A stretch of 64,000 nt of DNA from contig WGLP01000009.1 of assembly GCA_016125505.1 (NCBI GenBank), forward strand, positions 1-64,000, written 5' to 3'. The stretch's first letter is position 1, and every line of letters starts with the position of its first letter. This document shows, in pieces, positions 8,981 to 18,289 of the stretch. The position numbers were made by a program, and so were the translations under genes. The notes below the pieces were generated by a model. It was not told the origin of the DNA, did no database searches, and saw only the letters and a program-made list of their open reading frames with translations. The stretch is from Gammaproteobacteria bacterium. GTDB taxonomy: Bacteria > Pseudomonadota > Gammaproteobacteria > UBA6429 > Thiohalophilaceae.

Positions 8981-9793
8981 TCAGTCAGACCCTTCCGTCG
9001 TGATGTGCAGAACCTGTCCGCAGTGTTTGCAGTGCACGGCGTCCGGGTCGTGGCGCGTAAGGCCGCAGGTCGGGCATTCATAGCGTACCTTGCCCGGCCG
9101 GAAGATGGTCTGGATCAGGCGCAGGAACAATGAAATCCCGAAGATCATGATCAACACCGCGAGGATGCGCCCGCCGGTGCCTACCAGGGTGATATCGCCA
9201 AAGCCCGTGGTGGTGAGCGTGGCGATGGTGAAATACAGGGCGTCGACGTAATCCTTGATGGCCGGGTTGGTGCCGACCTGGCTGACGAACACCACGGCGG
9301 TAATAATAAAAATAAACACCAGCAGGTTGACCACGCTGAAGATGACATCCTCGTGCAGGCGCACAAACTTCGATTGCCGGCGCAGGGTCTTGAGCATGTG
9401 GTAAGAGCGCAGCAGACGCAGGGCGCGGATCACGCGCAGGAAGGAATAGTTCTGCGCCAGCGTCGGCGCCAGCAAGGAAGCGATCACAATCATATCCGCC
9501 AGCCCGATGGGGTGCAGGATATCGCGCAGGCGCTGCTTGCTGATAAAAATCCGTGCTGCAAATTCTGCCAGATAAATAATGCCGATGGCCTCTTCCACCA
9601 GGTGCAGGTCGTCGATGTGATGATAGAACGAGGCCACCACGAAATAGATAATCGTGATCGCATCGAAACCCAGCAGGCTCCAGCGAAAGGCCCGCGAACG
9701 ACGCGTATTGCCGTGATAAAGCTGAAAGATGCGATGGTGCAGCACCTGCCATTTCTTGTGGTGATGTGCGGGTTTCTGCGTATCAGCGGTCAT
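8981..9793 (-). CDS. Voltage-gated-type potassium channel with C-terminal zinc ribbon
   Basis: This 270-residue ion-channel protein has about six membrane helices. The S4-like segment LRVIRALRLLRSYHMLKTLRRQ carries regularly spaced arginines. The pore loop TIATLTTTGFGD has the selectivity motif TGFGD, a common variant of TVGYGD. After the last helix, the C-terminus carries CPTCG ... CKHCG, a four-cysteine zinc ribbon, within the last 35 residues. The stop-start overlap with the upstream mscS-type gene (9790-9793) makes a two-gene operon of osmotic or ion channels. The zinc ribbon is an unusual addition and could gate the channel by metal or redox state (inference). Confidence 0.85.
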   Translation of the reverse strand: MTADTQKPAHHHKKWQVLHHRIFQLYHGNTRRSRAFRWSLLGFDAITIIYFVVASFYHHIDDLHLVEEAIGIIYLAEFAARIFISKQRLRDILHPIGLADMIVIASLLAPTLAQNYSFLRVIRALRLLRSYHMLKTLRRQSKFVRLHEDVIFSVVNLLVFIFIITAVVFVSQVGTNPAIKDYVDALYFTIATLTTTGFGDITLVGTGGRILAVLIMIFGISLFLRLIQTIFRPGKVRYECPTCGLTRHDPDAVHCKHCGQVLHITTEGSD

Positions 9794-12192
9794 GCTGCAG
9801 GCTCCTCACGCGGCGGCTGATCGTGGATGATATGCACATCGCGTTGCGGGAACGGAATGGTAATGCCTTCTTCGCGGAAGGCCTTGTCGATGGCAAAGTT
9901 GATATCGGAGATCACGCGCAGGCGATTGTCGATGTTGCGAATGTGGCAGCGCAATTCGAAATTCAGCGAGCTGTCGGCAAATTCGCGGAACAACACAAAC
10001 GGCTCCGGCGCACTGCCGTCGGTCAGCACATCCGGGTGGTCGTCGGCGATGCGTAACAGAATGGTTTTTACCTTCTGCACGTCGCTGCCGTAGGCGACAC
10101 CGATGGGGATGCGGGCACGCCCGGTGGTGTCGCTCAACATCCAGTTGGTCACCTGGCCGGAGATCAATTCGGAGTTGGGCACGATCACATCGGCGCGGTC
10201 GAAGGTCTGGATCTGGGTCGAGCGGATACGAATACGTTTGACGTAGCCTTCGGTGTTATTCACCACGATCCAGTCGCCGGTCTTGATCGGCCGTTCGAAC
10301 AGCAGGATCAGACCCGAGATGAAGTTATTGACGATGTTCTGCAGGCCGAAACCGATACCGACGGACAGGGCACCGGCGATCAATGCAAGATTGGCGAAAT
10401 CGATACCGGCCATCCCCAGTGCCACGATGATGGCAATCAACACGCCGGCGTAGCCGGCCATGGTGATCATCGCCTCGCGCGTACCGCGTTCCATCGGCGA
10501 ACGTTCCAGTTGCGTCTTCATCAGGCCCTTGGCCCAACTGGTCAGGGCAATCAATACGGCCATTGTCACGGCGGCAAACAACACGCGTGAGGGGACGATA
10601 CGCAATTCGCCTATCATGAAACCGTCGCGGATATAACTCTCGATCTGCAGGACGGCGCCCGAGGACAGATCCCAGATCAGGATTAACAGCCATAACAACA
10701 GGATCCAGAAACCCAGCGAGACCAGCACACGCATCCAGAAGAAAAACGCAAGATGCCCTTCCGACGGCAGCCCCAGCATGCGGCGAAAGCGTTGCTCCGC
10801 GGGGGTGCGCGCATATTCCAGGCTGATGAACAAATCCCTGGTCAGGCGGATAAAGGTGAACACCATTCCCGTGGCCACCAGCGTGCCGAAGACGGAACGG
10901 AACAACCAGCCGGCGAGATTGGAGTAGCCCGTGAGGTCCGCCACTACCGCAACAACTAACACCAGTGACAGGCCGTAGCGGAACCACGAGTGCCGTAATT
11001 TACCGGCGAGATGCTGGAACAACCACAGCACCCAGACGATGTTGATCGCAAGTAACACGCGGATCGCGCTGCGCGCCAGCGAGCGGGCGAACTCCGGCAG
11101 GCTTGCCCACACCAGCGTGTCGATCACGAGATAACCGATCATCATCAGCACCGCCAGGACCTGCATGCGCTGTGCAAGTTGCTTGGCCACCGATGGCGTC
11201 ACCTGTAAAAACAACTGGCCCGGCGGCGTCGGATTCAAACTGATTCGAATGATCAAGCGCGCGACGAACAGGAAACTCAGACCGTACGATAGCGCCGCCA
11301 TGACAGGCACCGACTTGAGGTCACTGGTAAAGATCGCCATGCACAGCGTTATCGCCAATGCCGGCAGGACAATGGGTGCATCGTGGGTAAACGTGGTGAC
11401 GGTCGAGACCATGAACCGGCTTGCCGTGGTGTCACTCCATTGACGCCGCGCGACCCAGGGCAGGCAACGCCAGCGGAATAACAAACCCCACAGCAGGGCC
11501 ACGATGGAACTGCCGATCAGCCAGTTAATCTGGCTGGCGGTCGCCTTGTTAAACAGCCAGCTGTTTTTATTCGCATAATCCCAGCTCTGCGTGAACCACT
11601 TCACCGGCTGTTTCAGATTAAGCGCGATGACATCGAAGATATCATCGCCGCGCGCAAACAGGCGGACCTCCAGTTGCTTCTTGAGCCGGGCGTCGACCAG
11701 ATCCTGTGACGTCTGGATACGCAGATTGAGTGCGGTACATTCCTGCAGGCGGGCCTCGGTAAGACTGCGCGCGGTCTCCTGTTGCTTGCGCAGTTTGAGC
11801 ACCTCTTTGGATTCTTTCTTCTTGATATCGCCGAGCTGTTTGAGATCCGCGTCGGCCTTGTCCAGCGCTGCCTGTTCGGTCTCCATGCACTTGCCGGTCA
11901 CCTGTTTGAAGGCGATCAGTTGCTTACTGTAGTCTCTCAGTTCAGAGATCCCCAGGTTTTCGCGCTTGTATCCTTCCTCGATGGTTTTGACCTTCTCGAC
12001 GATCTGTTTGATCTCGTCCGGGTTACTGGTCTCTTCCGCCCACGTAGTTCCAAAGCCGCCCAGCAGAATCATCAGGGCGATCAGCAACACACCGGTTCGA
12101 CGGTAAGCCTGGGCAACAGAGCGGAATGATGTCGGGAAAAAGCGTGCTTGTATCTGCATATCAATCGGATTGTACCGGGACGGCAATATCAT
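9790..12192 (-). CDS. Large MscS-family mechanosensitive channel (MscK-like architecture)
   Basis: This 800-residue protein has a signal-type hydrophobic segment at about 33-52 (RRTGVLLIALMILLGGF). A periplasmic helical or coiled domain rich in Lys/Glu follows at about 55-175. Around ten membrane helices span about 215-640. The MscS core contains the pore helix and the conserved segment GIGFGLQNIVNNFISGLILLFERPI, followed by a beta domain and the alpha-beta C-terminus. Length and layout match the MscK/YbdG-YjeP type rather than the short MscS. It would open on membrane tension to release solutes. ATG 12159 is an alternative start. It overlaps the K+ channel gene by 4 bases, so the two are co-expressed. 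Confidence 0.88.
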   Translation of the reverse strand: MILPSRYNPIDMQIQARFFPTSFRSVAQAYRRTGVLLIALMILLGGFGTTWAEETSNPDEIKQIVEKVKTIEEGYKRENLGISELRDYSKQLIAFKQVTGKCMETEQAALDKADADLKQLGDIKKKESKEVLKLRKQQETARSLTEARLQECTALNLRIQTSQDLVDARLKKQLEVRLFARGDDIFDVIALNLKQPVKWFTQSWDYANKNSWLFNKATASQINWLIGSSIVALLWGLLFRWRCLPWVARRQWSDTTASRFMVSTVTTFTHDAPIVLPALAITLCMAIFTSDLKSVPVMAALSYGLSFLFVARLIIRISLNPTPPGQLFLQVTPSVAKQLAQRMQVLAVLMMIGYLVIDTLVWASLPEFARSLARSAIRVLLAINIVWVLWLFQHLAGKLRHSWFRYGLSLVLVVAVVADLTGYSNLAGWLFRSVFGTLVATGMVFTFIRLTRDLFISLEYARTPAEQRFRRMLGLPSEGHLAFFFWMRVLVSLGFWILLLWLLILIWDLSSGAVLQIESYIRDGFMIGELRIVPSRVLFAAVTMAVLIALTSWAKGLMKTQLERSPMERGTREAMITMAGYAGVLIAIIVALGMAGIDFANLALIAGALSVGIGFGLQNIVNNFISGLILLFERPIKTGDWIVVNNTEGYVKRIRIRSTQIQTFDRADVIVPNSELISGQVTNWMLSDTTGRARIPIGVAYGSDVQKVKTILLRIADDHPDVLTDGSAPEPFVLFREFADSSLNFELRCHIRNIDNRLRVISDINFAIDKAFREEGITIPFPQRDVHIIHDQPPREEPAA

Positions 12193-12242
12193 ACGGCAAA
12201 AGCCGCGGGCTTTTCTGATTTATATCAAGGACACGCCAGCGC

Positions 12243-13079
12243 CTAGTGCAGGTGACTGTGTGGCGTCAGGTGCAATACCGGTATCTGCAGGTGGTGTTCG
12301 TTCCTGGCCAGGGCCATGCCCGGCGGCGCCGGAAAGGGTTCGTTGAGCAGCTCGGACACCGTGACAAACTGATATCCCTTGGCACGCAATGCCGTGATGA
12401 TCTCCGGCAAGGCCTCGGCCGTGTGCCAGCCATGGGTGTTGATATGCATGACGACGATCGACCCGCTCCGCGCTTTATGGATAACCCATTTGCTGAGTCG
12501 TTCCGCGGTAAAACTTTTATCCGGATCGCCGGACGCCAGGTCGAATTGCACCGTGGTCAAACCCAGCGAGGCGGCAACATCCACCAGGGTCGCGTTGTAC
12601 TCTCCGTACGGTGCGCGAAAATACCGCGGCGTCACGCCGGTCACCCGTTCAATCGCCGCCTGCGCCTCCGCCAGTTCGTGGCGGATATCGGCGGCCGACA
12701 TCCGGGTCAGGTGCGGATGATGAAACGAATGATTGGCGATTTCGAAATACGGGATCGATGCCAGATAGCGGGCCTCTTTGGGCTGGTCCAGGACCCACTT
12801 GCCGCCGAGAAACAGGGTGGCCGGGATATGGTTGTCCACCAGGATCTGCACCAGCTTTTTGTCGACCTGGCTCATGTGGATGGAGGAACAGGCATCGAAG
12901 GTAATGGCGATGCGCTTTTCGTCGCGCGGGCCGTTGTAGATCACCTGGGGCACGATCACCGGCGGGGTCGCATGCACTTCCAGGGTGACCGCGGATGCCG
13001 CGTCGATCATCGCAACACAGAGGACGGCCAGACTCAACCGGATTTGCCAGCGACGGACTGCGCACATCATGGATCTCAC
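12243..13079 (-). CDS. Secreted polysaccharide deacetylase (NodB-type)
   Basis: This 278-residue protein has a signal peptide at about 1-30. The NodB domain has motif 1 as TFDACSS (instead of the common TFDDG), motif 2 NHSFHHPHL supplying the metal-binding histidines, motif 3 RAPYGEYN, and HINTHGWHT near the C-terminus. It would remove N-acetyl groups from a cell-envelope or exopolysaccharide substrate in the periplasm. The second Asp of the usual motif 1 is Ala here; the first Asp, the catalytic base, is kept. It stands alone, with a 260-base AT-rich gap to the next gene. Substrate unknown. Confidence 0.85.
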   Translation of the reverse strand: MRSMMCAVRRWQIRLSLAVLCVAMIDAASAVTLEVHATPPVIVPQVIYNGPRDEKRIAITFDACSSIHMSQVDKKLVQILVDNHIPATLFLGGKWVLDQPKEARYLASIPYFEIANHSFHHPHLTRMSAADIRHELAEAQAAIERVTGVTPRYFRAPYGEYNATLVDVAASLGLTTVQFDLASGDPDKSFTAERLSKWVIHKARSGSIVVMHINTHGWHTAEALPEIITALRAKGYQFVTVSELLNEPFPAPPGMALARNEHHLQIPVLHLTPHSHLH

Positions 13080-13362
13080 ATTGCCCTCTTGTTTGTCTTA
13101 CTCACTATATACATTAGCGTCGCCGCTGGCCTGGAATTAAGTGCCAGGACGTGAAATCGGACAAGAAATTTATTGCGCTGACTCATGGGCAACTGCATTA
13201 TTCATTATTATTTTTAAGTAATTTAGCCTATACTGATGCAGCGGCATTTAACAGATGTTTTCCTTATTGATCAGCATATTTAGCGTCTGATCCTGAATTA
13301 TTTCTTAAGAAACCTGTCTAACTGTCGATAAGTTAACCGGAATGCTAATGAGGCTCGCACTG

Positions 13363-14256
13363 ATGGACTCTCAACTCTTCCAGAGTCTGATACTCAACAC
13401 CAGTGATGTGGTGATCATGACCGACGCCACGCCGTATGACGCGGGTGGGCCTCGAATTGTCTACGTCAACCCGGCCTTCGAGCGGCTGATGGGGTATAGC
13501 GCAGACGAGGTGTTGGGCAAGTCCCCCCGCTTCCTCAACGGTCCCGACACGGACCGGCATACCCGCCAGCGTATTCGCCGGGCCTTGCGCGATGGCAAGG
13601 AGATCCGCACCGAAATTCTCAAGTATTGCAAGGATGGCCAGACCCGCTGGCTGGACATCAATATCGTGCCGCTGCGCGATGCCGGGGGTCAGATTACCCA
13701 TTTCGCCAGCATCGAGCGCGACCTGACCCGCTACAAGAAGATCGAACGCCAGCTGGCCAATATGGCCCTGTTCGATTCCCTCACCGGGACGCTCAATCGC
13801 CAGGCCTTTTACCAGCATGCGGAGAAAGAATTCGCCCGCAGCAAACGCTATTACCGGCCGTTGTCGGTCATCATGCTCGACATCGACCACTTCAAGCGCA
13901 TCAATGACCAGTACGGTCACCACGGCGGCGACCAGGTCTTGCAGATCTTCGCCGAGGCCTGCCAGGAGGTCATCCGCAGCACCGATGTCATGGGCCGGGT
14001 CGGGGGCGAGGAATTTGCCATGCTGCTGCCGGATACCCCGATGAAGTCCGCCTTTAACCTGGCCGAACGCCTGCGTGCCCGCATCAACAAGTATCCCTAC
14101 CTGGCCGGTGACATGCTGATTGACGTTACCGCCAGCCTTGGCGTTGCCGAATGCCAGCCTGATGACGCCGACTTCAAGGCCCTGTTGCAGCGCGCCGACG
14201 ATGCCCTCTATCGCGCCAAGCATGCCGGCCGCAACCAGGTCAAAATCGCCGCCTGA
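13363..14256 (+). CDS. PAS-GGDEF diguanylate cyclase (LOV-like PAS without the photoactive Cys)
   Basis: A PAS domain covers about the first 120 residues and a GGDEF domain the rest. Signature GGEEF is preceded by the inhibitory I-site RSTD five residues earlier, so the enzyme should be an active, product-inhibited diguanylate cyclase. The PAS segment NPAFERLMGY..E..GKSPRFLNGPDTD is LOV-like, but the position of the flavin-binding Cys (NCRFLQ in true LOV) is Pro. Start at 13363 is favoured over 13342 because TGAGG lies 9 bases upstream and the protein then aligns with its paralogue at 23794. The upstream 260 bases are AT-rich and hold its promoter, with no clear element. Confidence 0.9.
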   Translation: MDSQLFQSLILNTSDVVIMTDATPYDAGGPRIVYVNPAFERLMGYSADEVLGKSPRFLNGPDTDRHTRQRIRRALRDGKEIRTEILKYCKDGQTRWLDINIVPLRDAGGQITHFASIERDLTRYKKIERQLANMALFDSLTGTLNRQAFYQHAEKEFARSKRYYRPLSVIMLDIDHFKRINDQYGHHGGDQVLQIFAEACQEVIRSTDVMGRVGGEEFAMLLPDTPMKSAFNLAERLRARINKYPYLAGDMLIDVTASLGVAECQPDDADFKALLQRADDALYRAKHAGRNQVKIAA

Positions 14257-14437
14257 TAAGCACTTGCCGGCCGGTGCCTCCGGCCGTCGCCCTGCTGTTC
14301 CCCTCGCCCGTCCCGGTGCGTGAAATCCCGTCAAAGAAATTCCCTTTTTCGCCGATACTTCAAGGTATCGGAGCATTAACCCGGAAGGTGGCGATGGATA
14401 CGCCCCTTACCTTTGACTACTGGACACCTAGCGAGAA

Positions 14438-17400
14438 ATGAAGCCGCCCGTTATCCCGGACAATGAAGCAGCACGTCTGCAGGCCCTGCGTGACCTCGCC
14501 ATCCTGGATACTGCGCCGGAGGAACGTTTCGATCGCCTCACCCGCCTGGCACGGCAACTGTTTCAGGTACCGATTGCGCTCATTTCGCTGGTCGACGAGC
14601 AGCGCCTGTGGTTCAAGTCCAGGCAGGGGTTGAACGCCTGCGAAACACCGCGGGATATTTCCTTCTGCACTTATGCCATTCGCAGCGATAACGTGTTTTG
14701 TATTCCCAACGCACAAGAAGATACGCGCTTTGCGGACAACCCGCTGGTCATCGGCGCGCCGTTTATTCGCATGTATGCGGCCTACCCATTGAAGACGGAG
14801 GAAGGCTTTCGTATCGGTACGCTGTGTATCATCGACACCAAACCGCGCAAGCTCACGCCACAGGAACTCGATAGCCTGTGCGATCTGGGCAAGTGTGTCG
14901 AGGCCGAGATCAAGCAAACCCGCCTGTTACAGAACGCACAGACCTACGACGAACAACGCGCCTATCTGCGTGCCGTACTCGATACCGTAAAAGAAGGCAT
15001 TATCAGTATCGACGATAAAGGCATTATCCGTACCGTCAATCCGAGTACATCGGCAATCTTTGGTTATACACCCGAAGACTTGATTGGCCAGAATGTCTCG
15101 ATCCTGATGCCAATGGAGCAAGGACAAAAACACGGCGAATACGTCGAGAATTATCATACGTCGGGGAAAGGCGGAGTCATCGGTGTTGGACTTGAGCTGG
15201 TGGGACGCCGCAAGGATGGCACGACCTTTCCCCTGGACCTGGAAGTCCAGCCCATGCCGCAATACGATGGCAAGGCCCACTTTGTCGGTGTCGTGCGCGA
15301 TATCGAGCAGAATAAAAAGACGGAAACATCCTATCACCAGGCGCGGGACCGTCTCGATCATTTTCTCAGCGTCACGCCAGGCATCATCTTCGCCTGCAGC
15401 AGCGACGACAATTACACGACCAGCTTCGTCAGCGACAATGTCATCAGGATAATGGGATACCGCCCCGCCGAATTCGCCCGCGACAGGAAATTCTGGGAAA
15501 CGCATTTACATCCGGAAGAAAAAGACCGGGTGCTCGCGCAATTTGAGACTCTCAAAAACGAAAATTCACTCAAGCTGAGCTTCCGCATGCGCCATGCCGA
15601 CGGTGATTACCGCTGGTTAAACGGCAGCCTGCATCTGCTGACATCCTCGGACGACACGGAACAGACGATCGTTGGATTTCTTACCGATGTCACGGAACAA
15701 AACGATATTCAGAATGAAATAGCGCAAAGCCATTTACTCCTCGACGCCATCAGTCGCGCGCAAACCCAGTACATTATGGAAACGGACATCAAGGCCGTGT
15801 CCGAAGTACTGCTCAGCGACCTGCTGCGTATCAGTGACAGCGAATATGGATTTATCGGGGAATTACACTACACGGCTGACGGAAATCCCTACCTGGTCAC
15901 CCAGGCCTTCATCAATCTCGGCTGGGACGATGACACGCGACAGGAAGACAGTCACGATGCACACAACAGCATCGAACTGCACGACTCGATTACCCACTTC
16001 AGTGAAGTCCTGCACAGCGGGGAAAGTGTCATTATCAATCCGGCCGCGCAGGAGAACCCGGCGCTCGATGACACCGCCGCTCACTCCTTCTTCGGACAAC
16101 CGCTGTATCACGGCAGGAAAATGATTGGGATGATCGGCATCGCCAATCGCCCGGGGGGTTACCCTCAGCGGCTGGTGGAGTTCCTGCAGCCGCTGTATCG
16201 AACCTGTGCGCAATTGATTATGGCATCGCACAACAATGATGATCGCAAGCGCACCGTCCGCGAACTGAACCGGTTCAAGCAGACGCTGGACCAGACCCAG
16301 GACATGATCTTCATCTACAACGCCGAAACACTGCATTTCGAATACCTGAACGATGGCGCCATTCAGTGCATGGGCTACAGCCGTACCGAACTCATGCGCA
16401 TGCGGCCACAGGATATCCATTACCTGATCACCGACAAGGAATTTTCGGCCCTGTTACAGCCCCTGCGCGATGGCGAGCAAAAATCCCTGCACTTTGCGAC
16501 CCAGCATCGCCGCAAGGACGGCACGGAATTCCCGGTGGAAGTCTTTATGCAATACATTAACGACAAGGACAGTCACTCACGCTTCGTCTCGATAGTGCGC
16601 GATATCAGCGAGCGCAAACGGGCCGAAAAAGAATCCGCCCTCTATACCGCCGCGCTGGAAAAGCTCCACAATATCAATACCGACCGGGAACTGGACCTGG
16701 CCGGCCGCGTGCACGCCATTCTCTCGCTCGGCTGCCAGGTATTTGGCATGTCGACGAGTATCGTCAGTCGCATAAGTAACAAAGAGTACCGGGTTGAATA
16801 TGCCGTCAGCGATGCAAACACGCCCGAACCCGGCACCATCTTCGATCTGGATGACACCTATTGCGCGCGGACCATAAAACTCAACAGGCCGATAGGCTAC
16901 AGTCATGTTGCGCACTCCCCCATGGCGAATGAGCCAGGTTATAAAAAATTCGGTCTGGAGTCCTACCTGGGCACTCCGCTCTATATGGGCAAGGAGTTAT
17001 ACGGCACCCTGAATTTTACGAACACCGACCCGCACTATGAGCCATTCACCGCTCGCCATTATTCACTGATGCGTGTATTTGCCCAATGGATTGGGCAGAT
17101 GCTGGAAGAAGACCGCATGATCGGCGAATTGTGTAACCTCACCCATTTGCGCCAGGCGATCCTGGACAGCGCCAACTTCTCCATTATTGCGACCGATACC
17201 TCGGGGGTTATTAAATCGTTCAGTAAAGGCTCACAACGCATGCTGGGATACCTGGAAGACGAGGTTGTCGGAAAATTAACGCCGGCCATCATACATGACC
17301 CGGCAGAGGTGGCAGCGCGCGCCCAGGTCTTGTCACAAGAGCTCGGTTACCCTGTCGAACCGGGATTTGAAGCCTTCGTGGCCAAATCCCGCCTGGAATA

Positions 17401-18289
17401 CGTCGACGAAAATGAATGGACGTATATCCGCAAGGACGGCAGCCGCTTTCCTGTCCTGTTATCCGTGACTGCGCTCAGGGACCATGAGAGAAGAATTACC
17501 GGTTATCTCGGTATTGCCAGCGACATCACCGAGCGCAAACGTGTCGAGCGCATGAAGAACGAGTTCGTCTCCACCGTCAGCCATGAATTACGCACCCCGT
17601 TAACCTCTATCAAAGGGGCTATCGCACTGGTGCTCAGTAAATCCATGAAGGATCTTTCGCCTAAAGCGATTGCCATGCTGGATACCGCCATACGCAATAG
17701 CGAGCGGCTGACGATGCTCATTAACGATATTCTCGACCTGGAGAAGATCGAATCCGGGCGCATGCAATTTGAGTTCAGCCCGGTCGATATTGTCGCGGCG
17801 GCGCGTTTCGCGGTCGACGCCAACGAAACCTATGCCCAGCAACACGGCGTGACCCTGCAGCTGACTACCGAAATAAACGAAGCACCTGTCTGGGGTGACA
17901 ACAATCGTCTCCAGCAAATCTTTGCCAATCTTCTGTCGAATGCGATCAAATTCTCGGAACAGGACAAGATTGTCAGCATACGTGTCTCGCCCAGCGACAC
18001 AGGTGTCCGGGTCGGCATTCAGGACCACGGGCGCGGCATCCCCGAGGAATTCCGTTCCCGGATCTTTCAGCGTTTTGCCCAGGCCGACAGCTCGGATACG
18101 CGCGTGCGCGGCGGCACCGGCCTGGGGCTGAGTATCACCAAGGCGATCGTCGAGCGGCTTGGCGGAAAGATCAATTACCGCAGCGAGACAGGCGTCGGCA
18201 CGGAATTCTACTTTGAACTGCCGCTGCTTGACGAAACCGGCATGCATACAAAAAACCCCAGCCGACAACCAAAAGAAATCGCCTCATGA
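14438..18289 (+). CDS. Multi-sensor histidine kinase (GAF/PAS, cytoplasmic)
   Basis: This 1283-residue kinase shows no convincing membrane helix. It begins with a GAF domain (about 20-165). PAS follows (about 175-295, FGYTPEDLIGQNVSILMP), then a second PAS (about 300-425), GAF (about 435-590), PAS (about 605-725), GAF (about 735-890) and a PAS (about 895-1035, MLGYLEDEVVG). The dimerisation/phosphotransfer box FVSTVSHELRTPL has His1049, and the ATPase domain carries the N box NLLSNAIKF and G boxes DHGRGIP and GGTGLGLS. There is no receiver domain. Its start codon overlaps nothing, but its stop overlaps the next kinase by 4 bases, so the two kinases and the downstream receiver gene form an operon. 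The stimulus is unknown. Confidence 0.92.
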   Translation: MKPPVIPDNEAARLQALRDLAILDTAPEERFDRLTRLARQLFQVPIALISLVDEQRLWFKSRQGLNACETPRDISFCTYAIRSDNVFCIPNAQEDTRFADNPLVIGAPFIRMYAAYPLKTEEGFRIGTLCIIDTKPRKLTPQELDSLCDLGKCVEAEIKQTRLLQNAQTYDEQRAYLRAVLDTVKEGIISIDDKGIIRTVNPSTSAIFGYTPEDLIGQNVSILMPMEQGQKHGEYVENYHTSGKGGVIGVGLELVGRRKDGTTFPLDLEVQPMPQYDGKAHFVGVVRDIEQNKKTETSYHQARDRLDHFLSVTPGIIFACSSDDNYTTSFVSDNVIRIMGYRPAEFARDRKFWETHLHPEEKDRVLAQFETLKNENSLKLSFRMRHADGDYRWLNGSLHLLTSSDDTEQTIVGFLTDVTEQNDIQNEIAQSHLLLDAISRAQTQYIMETDIKAVSEVLLSDLLRISDSEYGFIGELHYTADGNPYLVTQAFINLGWDDDTRQEDSHDAHNSIELHDSITHFSEVLHSGESVIINPAAQENPALDDTAAHSFFGQPLYHGRKMIGMIGIANRPGGYPQRLVEFLQPLYRTCAQLIMASHNNDDRKRTVRELNRFKQTLDQTQDMIFIYNAETLHFEYLNDGAIQCMGYSRTELMRMRPQDIHYLITDKEFSALLQPLRDGEQKSLHFATQHRRKDGTEFPVEVFMQYINDKDSHSRFVSIVRDISERKRAEKESALYTAALEKLHNINTDRELDLAGRVHAILSLGCQVFGMSTSIVSRISNKEYRVEYAVSDANTPEPGTIFDLDDTYCARTIKLNRPIGYSHVAHSPMANEPGYKKFGLESYLGTPLYMGKELYGTLNFTNTDPHYEPFTARHYSLMRVFAQWIGQMLEEDRMIGELCNLTHLRQAILDSANFSIIATDTSGVIKSFSKGSQRMLGYLEDEVVGKLTPAIIHDPAEVAARAQVLSQELGYPVEPGFEAFVAKSRLEYVDENEWTYIRKDGSRFPVLLSVTALRDHERRITGYLGIASDITERKRVERMKNEFVSTVSHELRTPLTSIKGAIALVLSKSMKDLSPKAIAMLDTAIRNSERLTMLINDILDLEKIESGRMQFEFSPVDIVAAARFAVDANETYAQQHGVTLQLTTEINEAPVWGDNNRLQQIFANLLSNAIKFSEQDKIVSIRVSPSDTGVRVGIQDHGRGIPEEFRSRIFQRFAQADSSDTRVRGGTGLGLSITKAIVERLGGKINYRSETGVGTEFYFELPLLDETGMHTKNPSRQPKEIAS

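Noticed and set aside
13345..14376. 343-codon minus-strand frame
   Set aside because: Antisense to the PAS-GGDEF cyclase, whose domain motifs are intact.
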